Shown: positions 52,424 to 61,317 of the stretch, piece after piece
Layout: each line of letters starts with the position of its first letter
Numbering within the stretch: the stretch's first letter is position 1
Source: Calothrix sp. NIES-2098
Lineage (GTDB): Bacteria; Cyanobacteriota; Cyanobacteriia; Cyanobacteriales; Nostocaceae
Length of the DNA stretch: 64,000 nucleotides
Assembly (NCBI GenBank): GCA_002368175.1
Contig: AP018172.1
Location: 4,777,001 to 4,841,000 of the forward strand
Reading direction: 5' to 3'
Made by a program: the position numbers and the translations under genes
The notes under the pieces: generated by a model
The model's database searches: none
What the model was told of the DNA's origin: nothing
Seen by the model: the letters and a program-made list of their open reading frames with translations, nothing else

Positions 52424-53479
52424 ATGCATTGTACTAGCCCAAATTCAATCTTTAATAATCCGAGACAATTTGTAGAAGGATGGTACTGGGCATTACCATC
52501 AAGAAAGTTGAAGGTTGGTAGGGTGAAGGCTGTAACGCTACTGGGTAGAAACTTGGCAATTTATCGAGGAGTTAGCGGTCAGGTGGTAGCGGTGGATGCT
52601 TATTGTCCACACATGGGCGCACATTTAGCTGAGGGTAAGGTAGAGGGTGATGGGATTCGCTGCTTCTTTCATAATTGGAAGTATGATGAACGCGGAATTT
52701 GTGTAGACGTTCCTTCTCTCGGAAAACCCTTACCTGTGTGTATCAAAACTTGGTCAACGGCAGAAAAGTACGGCATGATTTGGGTGTGGGTGGGAGAAGA
52801 TCAACCAAGTTCGCTACCCTTTGTGCCTGAATTAGAACAGATAAACTGCGATTATATATTAGGAACTCAGTTTGTCAAAAACTGCCATCCTAATGTGTTG
52901 CTGATTAATGCGATTGACGCTCACCACTTTAATACAGTCCACAATTTACCCTTAGAAATTGTATTTGATTCGCAAAGCCTCAATCCTAACGCTATTACCT
53001 TCAGTAACACGACACGAGGAGGCGATGACTCCTGGTTAATCCGCCTGATTCGTCCTCTATACCGCAATGAAGTTACTTATAGTATGTGCTATTGGTATGG
53101 CAGCACTGGTACTGTGACACTAGGGCCAGATTTTCTGCACTTCTACATCATATTTGCGTTGCGAATGCTCGAAGGTGGTCAAACTGAAGGGCAAACAATA
53201 TTAGTTACTCCCAAACGACCTGGATGTTTAGGATGGGGTGTAAATCGTGGGTTACTGTGGTTAACGCAGCAGGTTGGTAATTACTTTGCTAAAGGCGATA
53301 CACAAGTATTTCAAACAATTCAGTTTGATTTGAAGACACCCACCAAAGCAGATCGGTCAATTCTGCAATTTATCCAGCATGTTAATCGCCAGAAAGCCTT
53401 AACTTGGGGAACTTGGGAAACTGTTGATAGTCCAGAAGAAAGCGATCGCTCTTCTTCATCTACCTCTGTAATGTTTTAG
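52424..53479 (+). CDS. Rieske [2Fe-2S] non-heme iron oxygenase 2
   Basis: The 351-residue protein has Rieske ligands Cys61-x-His63 (CPHMG) and Cys80-x2-His83 (CFFHNW). Its catalytic mononuclear-iron motif is IDAHHFNTVHNLP, preceded by INA. It is a paralogue of the protein at 47790. The next gene starts one base after the stop codon, indicating an operon with a ferritin-like diiron protein. No substrate can be assigned; a lipid or isoprenoid target would fit the Mpo1-like neighbour but is speculation. Confidence 0.87.
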   Translation: MHCTSPNSIFNNPRQFVEGWYWALPSRKLKVGRVKAVTLLGRNLAIYRGVSGQVVAVDAYCPHMGAHLAEGKVEGDGIRCFFHNWKYDERGICVDVPSLGKPLPVCIKTWSTAEKYGMIWVWVGEDQPSSLPFVPELEQINCDYILGTQFVKNCHPNVLLINAIDAHHFNTVHNLPLEIVFDSQSLNPNAITFSNTTRGGDDSWLIRLIRPLYRNEVTYSMCYWYGSTGTVTLGPDFLHFYIIFALRMLEGGQTEGQTILVTPKRPGCLGWGVNRGLLWLTQQVGNYFAKGDTQVFQTIQFDLKTPTKADRSILQFIQHVNRQKALTWGTWETVDSPEESDRSSSSTSVMF

Positions 53480-53480
53480 T

Positions 53481-54389
53481 ATGACTAATATATATAACAT
53501 TGCCGGACTCGACCTGCCGCACGCAGCCCCCGATAACCGATTGCGACGTATACTAACAGCAGCATTGCCAAATCACAGTGATAATTCTCCGCAGCAGCAA
53601 TCAGATTATTGGGATGCGAAATTTTTCAACTTGCATCAAGTCCAAATCTTTCAACAAGCAAGTATAGCCGAACAATCTGCCATACTTGGACTTACCAATC
53701 GCAGCCTGTTAGAAGAATCCTATTTTATTGAGAAAGTAGGCGTTGGCTATATGGCAAAGATGGTACTGTTAGCTGAAACAGTTGAGGAGCGAATGCTCTA
53801 CGCCATGTTTAGCGCTGATGAAGCTACCCACCTCAACCAAATAACTAATTTTTTATCAGAATCAGAACCAACTAACAGCAACGATCCATTTCTGAGCTTA
53901 TTAGCAGAAGTAGTTGAAAGTGCAGACAAAACAGTATTGTTATTTGTGCTTCAGGTAGTACTAGAAGGATGGGGTTTAAGCCATTACCGACGCCTAGCCA
54001 AAGAATGTCGCCATCCAGCCTTAGCAGAAGTGTTCGCCAGTTTCCTACACGCAGAAGCACGCCATCACAGCACCGGAACCACCTTATTTAACCAAACACC
54101 ACTTTCAGCTGATAGCCAAGCAACCATCCTTGATGTGTTGGCCAAATTTCTGTTTATGGTGCAAGTAGGGCCGCAAAACGTCTTATCAGCCATTGAACAA
54201 ATCAAAGGACATCTGACGCGATCGCAAAAAATCCAAATCCTCGAACAATTAGACACCGAAACCCACAGTGGAACTAGATTACAACTACTGCGATCGCTCA
54301 TGCAACCAACATCAGCAAAAACCATCCTCCAAATCCTAGACGCACAAGGAGCCTTTGCACCTCTCCCCCCTCATCAATGCGTATATTAA
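53481..54389 (+). CDS. Ferritin-like diiron protein
   Basis: This 302-residue helical protein shows a four-helix diiron layout: Glu in LEESYFIEK (about 78-80), Glu99, ExxH in DEATH (114-117), Glu162 in LEGWG, and a second ExxH, EARHH (192-195). Such folds occur in diiron oxygenases, rubrerythrin-like and iron-containing redox enzymes. It starts one base after Rieske oxygenase 2, then an insertion sequence interrupts the downstream region. The reaction is unknown. Confidence 0.78.
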   Translation: MTNIYNIAGLDLPHAAPDNRLRRILTAALPNHSDNSPQQQSDYWDAKFFNLHQVQIFQQASIAEQSAILGLTNRSLLEESYFIEKVGVGYMAKMVLLAETVEERMLYAMFSADEATHLNQITNFLSESEPTNSNDPFLSLLAEVVESADKTVLLFVLQVVLEGWGLSHYRRLAKECRHPALAEVFASFLHAEARHHSTGTTLFNQTPLSADSQATILDVLAKFLFMVQVGPQNVLSAIEQIKGHLTRSQKIQILEQLDTETHSGTRLQLLRSLMQPTSAKTILQILDAQGAFAPLPPHQCVY

Positions 54390-54428
54390 TAAAGCAGAAG
54401 GGACGAGGTTTTTAAGAGGTTAATTGTT

Positions 54429-54434
54429 ATTTAA
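54429..54434. repeat. Left flank of possible 6-bp target duplication (ATTTAA)
   Basis: ATTTAA at 54429-54434 precedes the element and recurs directly after it at 55684-55689. Position 54435 (C) lies between the left copy and the inverted repeat, so the exact end is uncertain by one base. Confidence 0.5.
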
Positions 54435-54435
54435 C

Positions 54436-55683
54436 AGGACTTACGCAACTGGCACAATGCGATCGTTAGTTCATAGTACATATGTATTAATTAAATCTGA
54501 TTTTGAAAGCTTTGCCTTCGTAATAGAAGTCGCTGTCTTGGAAGTACTATCGAAATATTCGTGAGAAAATAGGTAGAGGTTATATTAGATAAATTTCGCT
54601 AAGGGTAATGAGATTTACTAAGCTTAATTACTGCCAATATTTATTAAGTAGTCAAATTAATTATACAATTACCAATTTGGCAGAGCATTTAGAGAGTATT
54701 AGTCATGACGCAATTAACTATTATTTGAAAACCGAAAAATTAACACCTCGTTTACTATGGGATAACGTGAAAGAGGTCGTTGAGTCTGATGAAAATGGTT
54801 ACATCATATTTGATGATAGCGTTTTAGATAAAAAGTATTCTGAAGAAATAGAAATAGTCAGAAGACAATATAGTGGTAATGAGCATGGTGTCCTGAAAGG
54901 CATTGGTGTAGTTAGCTGCGTGTATGTCAACCCTACACTTCAAAGATTTTGGGTCATAGATTATCGAATTTTTAATCCTGATGTCGATGGGAAAACCAAG
55001 ATAGACCATGTGAAAGATATGCTCCAAAACCTTGTGTATCATAAGCTTTTACCATTTGATACTGTTTTGATGGATACATGGTATGCGGTACACAGTTTAA
55101 TGCTATATATTGATAGCTTAGACAAAATTTATTATTGCCCTTTAAAAAATAATCGTTTAGTTGATGATACATTTGGTCAAGAAAAATATAAACGGATTGA
55201 ATTATTAGAATGGAACCAAGAAGAATTAGACTGTGGTAAAATCATAAAAATTAAAGGATTCCCAGCTAATAAAAAAGTGAAACTATTCCGGGTTACTGTT
55301 TCTACCAACAGAACGGATTATGTCGCCACTAACGATTTATCTCAAAGTTCCACGGATGTTGTACAACAGGTGTGTAAAATTCGTTGGAAAATAGAGGAGT
55401 TTCACAGGGAAATTAAACAACTAACTGGCATTGAATCTTGCCAGTGTCGGAAAGCTAGACTCCAAAGAAATCATATTGCTTGTGCAATGTTGGTTTGGGT
55501 TAGGTTAAAGAATTTAGCCTATAGAACTGGCAAAACTATCTATCAAATCAAGCATAACTTGCTTTCTAATTATTTAATTCAGCAACTGAAGCGCCCAAGT
55601 ATTTTTATGTGCTTGGTTTGATTTATATTGTCGCGTGTCAGGGCTTTGCCCTGCCTGCTATTTGTGCCAATTGCGTAAGTCCT
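54436..55683. mobile_element. Intact insertion sequence (IS4 superfamily, IS701-like)
   Basis: The element is bounded by 22-base terminal inverted repeats, 54436-54457 and 55662-55683, beginning AGGACTTACGCAA and differing at one position. One intact transposase gene (54608-55621) fills it. ATTTAA flanks both sides. A short GC-rich hairpin (AGGGCTTTGCCCT, about 55640-55652) lies after the transposase. Intactness indicates recent insertion. Removing it would leave about 70 bases between the ferritin-like and AurF-like genes. Confidence 0.88.
54608..55621 (+). CDS. DDE transposase of the insertion sequence
   Basis: This 337-residue protein has candidate DDE residues in IIFDDSVLDK (first Asp), VLMDTWYAV (second Asp) and the IRWKIEEFHREIKQLTG helix (Glu), and it ends with CQCRKARLQRNH typical of IS4/IS701-like transposases. 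Length is normal and the frame is unbroken. Copy number in the genome cannot be judged from this window. Confidence 0.88.
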   Translation: MRFTKLNYCQYLLSSQINYTITNLAEHLESISHDAINYYLKTEKLTPRLLWDNVKEVVESDENGYIIFDDSVLDKKYSEEIEIVRRQYSGNEHGVLKGIGVVSCVYVNPTLQRFWVIDYRIFNPDVDGKTKIDHVKDMLQNLVYHKLLPFDTVLMDTWYAVHSLMLYIDSLDKIYYCPLKNNRLVDDTFGQEKYKRIELLEWNQEELDCGKIIKIKGFPANKKVKLFRVTVSTNRTDYVATNDLSQSSTDVVQQVCKIRWKIEEFHREIKQLTGIESCQCRKARLQRNHIACAMLVWVRLKNLAYRTGKTIYQIKHNLLSNYLIQQLKRPSIFMCLV

Positions 55684-55689
55684 ATTTAA
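55684..55689. repeat. Right copy of possible target duplication (ATTTAA)
   Basis: ATTTAA follows the right inverted repeat and matches the six bases at 54429-54434. Confidence 0.5.
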
Positions 55690-55714
55690 ATGATTATATT
55701 TTTAGAGATTATTT

Positions 55715-56896
55715 ATGGAAACTACTATTCACAAACTATCAGACAACCCAACTACCTATCGCAAACTCCAAATTAACCACACCCGCAACAAACAACAAGA
55801 CCATACTGCTTTAATGGATGAAGCAGCCGCCAACTTTCGTTATAAAGATTGCCAAGACGAATATTGGAACCCCGAAGAATTTTCCCTACTTTACGGTACA
55901 CCTTTGTGGGAGCAATCCACCCCACATCAGCGCATCATATTAAACCACCTTTATTGGGTAGCATACTACTCACAAATTGTTTCCGCCGAAATTGCAACCA
56001 TCTATTTTAATCAAACTAGCGCAGCCGGACTTTACGCTCAAGAAGACTTTCGCTTAATTTGCGATACCTTAGATTTAGAATCCTCCCAAGAACGCGCACA
56101 TATTAACGCCTTTCGCACAATTGCCAAACAAGTTGAGCAAGCATTATTTGGGGAACTTATTTTTACCTACCCCATGCGCGGCCCCTTTACCGAAACGATG
56201 GTTTATGCTGACACCAATGCCTTAAAAACATGGTGGAAAAAGATTCAACTGCAATACTTTGGACTAATTTCTGCAAATAATACATTTTTGGCTTGTCAAT
56301 ATTTCACAGTCCGAGGAGTGCGGACGCTCAATGGCAAATTAGTCCAACATAAACTCAGCAATTATTATCAAAAACATCCTCATCAATATACTGCGCCAAT
56401 TCCTGCGAAAATTTCTTATTATCACTTTCTAGATGAAAGCTTTCACTTCAATAGTTCGACAATTTTATCTCATGATGTCATTGCTTGCTTGAAACCACCT
56501 ACTAAATTTGAGCGATTAGTTGCTAATTTAGGATTATTAGGATGTCAGCGCGATCACTTTCACTTTTCGGCGGCAATTAACGGAATTTTTTGGTACGATC
56601 CGGCGTTGTATACGAAGATTTATCGCGTATTGCGATCGCCTATTTTTGATATGAGCGAGCGCGATGCTAAAGAAATGATGCGTCGCTGTTTTACACAAGA
56701 GTCCGAAGGATTGCACCGCAGTTACTTAACCCATCAAGAAGCGATGCAATCTTATAAGGTATATGTAGAAAAACTCAATTATCTTTGGCGAAGAAATCTA
56801 GAAATGTCACTCATGGGTTCTAATTCAATTTCTCGATATTTGGCGACTCAACAAAGTGCTTTTCGACGTTTTGAACAGCATCACGGAGAGGATTGA
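55715..56896 (+). CDS. AurF-like diiron oxygenase
   Basis: The 393-residue helical protein resembles the AurF/CmlI N-oxygenase-type diiron family. It has YWVAYYSQIVSAEIATIYFN with Glu92, ERAH giving ExxH (126-129), and a later LDESFHFNSS with another ExxH-like pair (DESFH). It ends before a ferredoxin gene four bases away. AurF-type enzymes oxidise arylamines, and relatives hydroxylate other positions, so this gene may N- or C-oxygenate an unknown compound. It lies directly after the insertion sequence and was probably once joined to the upstream genes. Confidence 0.75.
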   Translation: METTIHKLSDNPTTYRKLQINHTRNKQQDHTALMDEAAANFRYKDCQDEYWNPEEFSLLYGTPLWEQSTPHQRIILNHLYWVAYYSQIVSAEIATIYFNQTSAAGLYAQEDFRLICDTLDLESSQERAHINAFRTIAKQVEQALFGELIFTYPMRGPFTETMVYADTNALKTWWKKIQLQYFGLISANNTFLACQYFTVRGVRTLNGKLVQHKLSNYYQKHPHQYTAPIPAKISYYHFLDESFHFNSSTILSHDVIACLKPPTKFERLVANLGLLGCQRDHFHFSAAINGIFWYDPALYTKIYRVLRSPIFDMSERDAKEMMRRCFTQESEGLHRSYLTHQEAMQSYKVYVEKLNYLWRRNLEMSLMGSNSISRYLATQQSAFRRFEQHHGED

Positions 56897-56900
56897 TATT

Positions 56901-57191
56901 ATGTCTGAACTGTGTATAATTTCTTTTCCAAAAACTGATTATTCTCCCATAGCTCTGCAACCTCATCAAAATTTATCTGAACATCTGACGATTCAAAATT
57001 CACCTGTATTGTTTGGTTGTCGAACTGGTATTTGCGGAACTTGCTTAGTTGAGGTTATTGGTGACATTGCTCCACCTCAAGCCGATGAACAGGAAATGTT
57101 GGATACATTAGCGCCTCACAATCCCAATGCTCGATTAGCTTGTCAGGTTGAGCTTACAGCTAATGTCGAAATTCACAAAATTGAACAATGA
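56901..57191 (+). CDS. Plant-type [2Fe-2S] ferredoxin
   Basis: The 96-residue protein (from ATG 56901) has cluster ligands Cys40-x4-Cys45-x2-Cys48 and Cys81 (FGCRTGICGTCLVEV and LACQ). It is probably the electron donor for the oxygenases in this cluster, because it directly follows the AurF-like gene and differs from photosynthetic ferredoxin (shorter N-terminus, PTD-free loops). A partner reductase is not seen; general ferredoxin-NADP reductase may serve. Confidence 0.88.
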   Translation: MSELCIISFPKTDYSPIALQPHQNLSEHLTIQNSPVLFGCRTGICGTCLVEVIGDIAPPQADEQEMLDTLAPHNPNARLACQVELTANVEIHKIEQ

Positions 57192-57232
57192 ATTTGATTA
57201 GACTTAGTTTAAAGACTTAGATTTTTAATTTT

Positions 57233-57478
57233 ATGGAAACTGTAAATATCGAGCAAGCTCAAACAAATCTCTCAGAACTTTTGTCACGTGTAGAACTTGG
57301 AGAAGAAATCATTATCTCTAACCAAGGCGTTGCGATCGCAAAGTTGGTTCCGTTTCGTGCCTCATCAAATCGACGCCATAGCCTAGGACAAGATCGAGGA
57401 CGTTTCGTAGTTCCAGAAGACTTTAACGCTCCCTTGCCAGAAGATATTTTGGCGGCATTTGAGGGCGGTGACAAGTGA
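57233..57478 (+). CDS. Phd/YefM-type antitoxin (VapB-like)
   Basis: The 81-residue protein has the Phd/YefM pattern: METVNIEQAQTNLSELLSRVELGEEIIISNQGVAIAKLVP, with a toxin-binding C-terminus. It overlaps the PIN toxin start by four bases. It neutralises the partner toxin and likely represses the operon. Confidence 0.88.
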   Translation: METVNIEQAQTNLSELLSRVELGEEIIISNQGVAIAKLVPFRASSNRRHSLGQDRGRFVVPEDFNAPLPEDILAAFEGGDK

Positions 57479-57873
57479 AACTCTTGCTAGATAGCCAGTG
57501 CTGGTTATGGTGGTTTGCTCAACCAGAACGTTTAAATGAAGAGGCGATCGCTCAAATTGCCAATGAGGCTAATGAACTATGGCTCTCAGTTGCCAGTATT
57601 TGGGAAATAGGAATAAAAGTTTCGATCGGAAAGTTACCACTGCCAGATTCTCTCGACAGTTATTTTTCTAATCGGATGGCGCAGTTGGGAGTGCGATCGC
57701 TTGAGATTACAGCGTCTCATGCTCTACAAGCGGCTGCATTACCTTTGCATCATCGAGATCCTTTTGACAGAATGTTGATTGCACAGGCTCAGATAGAAGC
57801 CATGACGCTTGTAAGTGCCGATTCAATTTTTAGCCAATACAATATTTCACTACTTTGGGCAGGTAACTCGTGA
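57475..57873 (+). CDS. PIN-domain toxin VapC-like
   Basis: The 132-residue PIN protein has the acidic pattern of VapC-type RNases (LLLDSQCWLWW at the start; IWEIGIKVSIGKL; HHRDPFDRMLIAQAQIE with two acidic positions; VSADSIFSQY). It starts at GTG 57475 within the antitoxin's end. The first motif reads DSQCWLW rather than DTNxLI, a common DUF-type variant (PIN of the YhcH/VapC9-like type). Confidence 0.85.
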   Translation: MKLLLDSQCWLWWFAQPERLNEEAIAQIANEANELWLSVASIWEIGIKVSIGKLPLPDSLDSYFSNRMAQLGVRSLEITASHALQAAALPLHHRDPFDRMLIAQAQIEAMTLVSADSIFSQYNISLLWAGNS

Positions 57874-58304
57874 GATTTTATTTCAAACTAAACCCAACAC
57901 CTCAATAGTTTGATATGTTGAGTTTCACTTCAGTTCAAACGCCACTTGCTACAAGCCGGGAAACCCTTTCGGCAGTTGCTCATGGGGGAGACCACGCCAG
58001 TTCCTACAACGGAGGGAACCTCCGCAACGGACTGGCTCCCCTACGTACCCGTCACTGCATCACCACCGCAGTGGCTCCCCAACCTACACATCTGTCGCTG
58101 AATTACTAGTGTTCATTCGCACATGATTTTAGTTTTAGCTAAAAATCCCAAGGCTTAAATGTCAGTTGAACGAAAAAAAACTAACTGCATACTTTCATAA
58201 CAAAAAGCCTAAAAATTTATAAAGAATTTCAACTAAACTGCTGTATCCGAGGAAACATAATTAATAGATTTAAGCAAATTTTCTCTTAGCTTAAGGAGGG
58301 CCTG
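57874..58304. repeat. Intergenic region with dispersed repeat
   Basis: The region contains an ordered GC-rich block (57945-58085) with partly complementary GGGAAACCC, GGAGGGAACCTCC and repeated TGGCTCCCC elements. This is a common non-coding repeat in Nostoc-type genomes. The rest, up to the aldehyde dehydrogenase, is AT-rich with its ribosome-binding site (AAGGAGG, 58291-58297). Confidence 0.55.
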
Positions 58305-59774
58305 ATGGTTACAGCAACAGTACCAGGTCAACAGGTCAAAATCGGCCCAACTCAGCTGCTGATTAATAACGAATGGGTAGAAAGTGTCAGCGGCCGCCGG
58401 TTTGAAACTATTAACCCAGCTACAGGCGAAGCTATCTGCACAGTAGCAGAGGCAGACGCCGCAGATGTAGATAAAGCTGTGCAAGCAGCGCGTAAGGCCT
58501 TTACCAGCGGGGATTGGCGGAAGATGTCTGCTACCCAGCGCGGAGAGTTACTTTACAAGCTAGCTGACTTAATTGAAGAGAATATTGATGAGTTGGCACG
58601 GCTGGAAACTCTAGATAATGGCAAGCCTTTACACGATTCCTTGGGTGACTTGGGGTTAGTTATCGCTTGCTACCGCTATTATGCAGGCTGGGCTGATAAG
58701 GTGCAAGGTAAAACTATTCCGATCAATGGCCCTTATTTCTGCTATACACGCCATGAGCCTGTGGGTGTGGTTGGTCAAATTATCCCGTGGAATTTCCCAC
58801 TGTTGATGCAGGCGTGGAAGTTAGCACCAGCTTTGGCTACGGGTAATACTGTGGTGATGAAAACGGCTGAACAAACACCTTTATCTGCTCTGCAGGTAGG
58901 TGAGTTGATTGTTGAAGCTGGCTTCCCGCCTGGTGTGGTGAATATACTTTCAGGATACGGCCCAACGGCTGGGGCTGCTATTTCTCGCCACATGGATATT
59001 GACAAAGTAGCGTTTACTGGGTCAACTGAGGTAGGGCATCTCATTATGGAAGCTGCTGCCAAGAGTAACCTGAAGCGCGTTACTTTGGAATTGGGTGGTA
59101 AGAGTCCTAACATCGTCTTTGCTGATGCTGATATGCGTCAAGCAATAGAAGGTGCCCACCAAGCTTTATTCTTCAATCAAGGACAATGTTGCTGCGCTGG
59201 TTCTCGGTTATTTGTGGAAGAAAAATGTTACGACGATTTTGTCTCCTTGGCTGTAGAAAGAGCTAAAAAGCGAGCTGTGGGCGATCCTTTCGATAGCAAC
59301 ACAGAACAAGGGCCGCAAGTAGACAAAGAGCAATTTGACAAAGTGATGGGTTACATCGAGTCAGGAATGCGCGAAGGTGCTCAAATGCTTTGCGGTGGTA
59401 CTCGTGTAGGAGATAAAGGTTTCTTTATTGCGCCTACAGTGTTTACTGATGTCCGCGATGACATGAAGATTGCTCAAGAGGAAATCTTTGGCCCTGTGAT
59501 GAGCGTCATCAAATTCAGGGATATTGATGAGGTGATTCAACGGGCAAATAATACTATGTACGGACTCGCCGCTGCCGTGTGGACTCAAGATATTACTAAA
59601 GCTCACGCGATCGCAAACAATGTTCGTGCTGGTACAGTTTGGGTAAATTGCTACGACGTGTTCGACGCCGCCGCACCCTTTGGTGGTTTCAAACAATCTG
59701 GTATTGGTCGGGAATTGGGCGAGTACGGCTTGCAACAATATACCGAAGTTAAAACCGTCACCATCAAACTGTAA
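58305..59774 (+). CDS. Aldehyde dehydrogenase (ALDH1-like)
   Basis: The 489-residue protein oxidises aldehydes with NAD(P)+. It shows IPWNFPLLMQAWKLAPALATGN, the glutamate motif LELGGKSPN and the catalytic Cys in NQGQCCCAGSRLF. Full length, standard motifs and a strong AAGGAGG site 8 bases before the ATG support it. Cyanobacterial homologues oxidise apocarotenals and fatty aldehydes; here the substrate is not known. Confidence 0.93.
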   Translation: MVTATVPGQQVKIGPTQLLINNEWVESVSGRRFETINPATGEAICTVAEADAADVDKAVQAARKAFTSGDWRKMSATQRGELLYKLADLIEENIDELARLETLDNGKPLHDSLGDLGLVIACYRYYAGWADKVQGKTIPINGPYFCYTRHEPVGVVGQIIPWNFPLLMQAWKLAPALATGNTVVMKTAEQTPLSALQVGELIVEAGFPPGVVNILSGYGPTAGAAISRHMDIDKVAFTGSTEVGHLIMEAAAKSNLKRVTLELGGKSPNIVFADADMRQAIEGAHQALFFNQGQCCCAGSRLFVEEKCYDDFVSLAVERAKKRAVGDPFDSNTEQGPQVDKEQFDKVMGYIESGMREGAQMLCGGTRVGDKGFFIAPTVFTDVRDDMKIAQEEIFGPVMSVIKFRDIDEVIQRANNTMYGLAAAVWTQDITKAHAIANNVRAGTVWVNCYDVFDAAAPFGGFKQSGIGRELGEYGLQQYTEVKTVTIKL

Positions 59775-59822
59775 ATCCGTCTTTCAATGCTCTAGCTCAA
59801 AGTAAGTCTGAGTCTGATTTAT

Positions 59823-59859
59823 CCCCTCTTATGCCTAAAAAATTTGGGTATAAGGGGGG
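59823..59859 (+). terminator. Terminator hairpin after aldehyde dehydrogenase
   Basis: CCCCTCTTATGCCTA (59823-59837) pairs with TGGGTATAAGGGGGG (59845-59859), including two wobbles and one mismatch, with an AT loop. It lies 48 bases after the aldehyde dehydrogenase stop. Confidence 0.65.
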
Positions 59860-59933
59860 TTACGCATGTGATATTTGTGATGGGTTGGGAATGATAAGTA
59901 AATATTGCAGACAACAACCCCAAGAATATTCTT

Positions 59934-61151
59934 ATGATAAATGCGATCGCTAGTAAATTTCGCCAATTAATAATCGCTTGGAAAAGCAATACTGCTTACT
60001 TTTACAGAGGTAACGGTAAAAACAAAAGCAAGCATTCCGCAAAACGGCATATCTGGCTAGTATTATTAGGCGGAATTATGGCGCTATTGCTGGTGCTGTC
60101 GGTAGCGAACCCAGGACTAGCGCAAAAACCCGAACCCGAACAATCATCAAAATCATTTCTTGTCGCTACACGTGCGATCCCACCCTTTGTATTTGACAAC
60201 AAAGGTGAACTATCAGGCTTCAGTATCGATCTCTGGCGCAGTATTGCTACCAAGTTAGGCATAGAGTCTAAATTTGTTGAGTATTCAACTGTACCGGATC
60301 TGCTGGCTGGTGTTAAAGATGGCAAAGCAAACGTAGGAATTGCAGCGATTTCCATTACCGCCGAACGCCAAGAGAATTTTGATTTTTCTTTACCGATGTT
60401 TGCGGCTGGACTGCAAATCATGGTAAGACCCCCAGAAGCAAATGGTGGAGCCTTTTCTAACATTACGCAATTGTTGTTTTCTGCCACGCTTTTGCAGGTA
60501 ATTGGCATTGCTTTACTGCTGATTGTCGTAGCAGCTCATGTAATTTGGTTGTCTGAGCGCAATCACAAAGAAGGAATGATTGATAAATCATACTTCCCAG
60601 GAATTTTTAAAGCCTGTTGGTGGGCAGCTGCAACATTAGCAACTCAAGCCGACGAAATGCCCAAGGGAGTAGTGGGACGGGTAATAGCAATTATCTGGAT
60701 GTTTATCGGCGTTTTGTTCGTCGCCTACTTTACAGCCGCCGCTACCACTTCGCTAACTGTACAGCAGCTTCAGGGAGATATCAGAAGCGTAGACGATTTG
60801 CCAGGTAAGCTAGTAGCAACAACAGCAGGTAGCACAGCCGCCAAATATCTGCGCGAACAAAAAATTTCTGTCTTAGAAGTCCCCAAGATTGAGCAAGCTT
60901 ATGAGGCTTTACAAAACAAAAAAGCTGATGCTGTAGTCTTTGATGCACCCGTACTGCTATTTTATGCTGCCAATGAAGGTCACGGAAAAGTAGAGATAGT
61001 AGGTAGCGTTTTCCGGGAAGAAAACTATGGTATTGTCCTGCCTAATAACAGTCCCTACCGCAAACAAATTAATAGCGCATTGTTGAGTCTCAGAGAAGAT
61101 GGCACTTATCAATCACTTTATGATAAGTGGTTTGATGCGAAGAAATCTTGA
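59934..61151 (+). CDS. Ionotropic glutamate receptor-like ligand-gated channel
   Basis: This 405-residue protein has an N-terminal hydrophobic signal (about 39-60), then a bilobed periplasmic amino-acid-binding domain split by a pore. Lobe 1 is about 75-170, with the ligand-arginine motif ITAERQENFDFS. M1 is 187-206, the pore loop about 229-247 and M2 252-275; lobe 2 covers 285-400. Bacterial GluR0-type channels have a TVGYGD potassium filter, but here the equivalent stretch is ATLATQADEMP. The M2 end AYFTAAATTSLTV recalls SYTANLAAF of animal receptors. Ion selectivity is thus unclear. Confidence 0.83.
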   Translation: MINAIASKFRQLIIAWKSNTAYFYRGNGKNKSKHSAKRHIWLVLLGGIMALLLVLSVANPGLAQKPEPEQSSKSFLVATRAIPPFVFDNKGELSGFSIDLWRSIATKLGIESKFVEYSTVPDLLAGVKDGKANVGIAAISITAERQENFDFSLPMFAAGLQIMVRPPEANGGAFSNITQLLFSATLLQVIGIALLLIVVAAHVIWLSERNHKEGMIDKSYFPGIFKACWWAAATLATQADEMPKGVVGRVIAIIWMFIGVLFVAYFTAAATTSLTVQQLQGDIRSVDDLPGKLVATTAGSTAAKYLREQKISVLEVPKIEQAYEALQNKKADAVVFDAPVLLFYAANEGHGKVEIVGSVFREENYGIVLPNNSPYRKQINSALLSLREDGTYQSLYDKWFDAKKS

Positions 61152-61218
61152 TTGGGGCATGGGGCATTGGGTATGGGCGATGCATTAATAAATACTCAAG
61201 CAGAATTAATTACACAAT

Positions 61219-61291
61219 GTCATTGCGAATGGAGCGAAGCGGAATGAAGCAATCGCAAGGGCTTAGATTGCTTCGCTTCGCTCGCAATGAC
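61219..61291. repeat. Palindromic REP-like repeat
   Basis: GTCATTGCGA (61219-61228) and TCGCAATGAC (61282-61291) bound a 73-base sequence with inner complementary GGAGCGAAGCG and GAAGCAATC segments. This palindrome type occurs in many bacterial genomes between genes. Confidence 0.7.
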
Positions 61292-61317
61292 TGTAAAGAT
61301 TTTTGTTTAGGTACTTA

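Noticed and set aside
57915..58109. 64-residue frame after vapC
   Set aside because: It translates a dispersed intergenic repeat.
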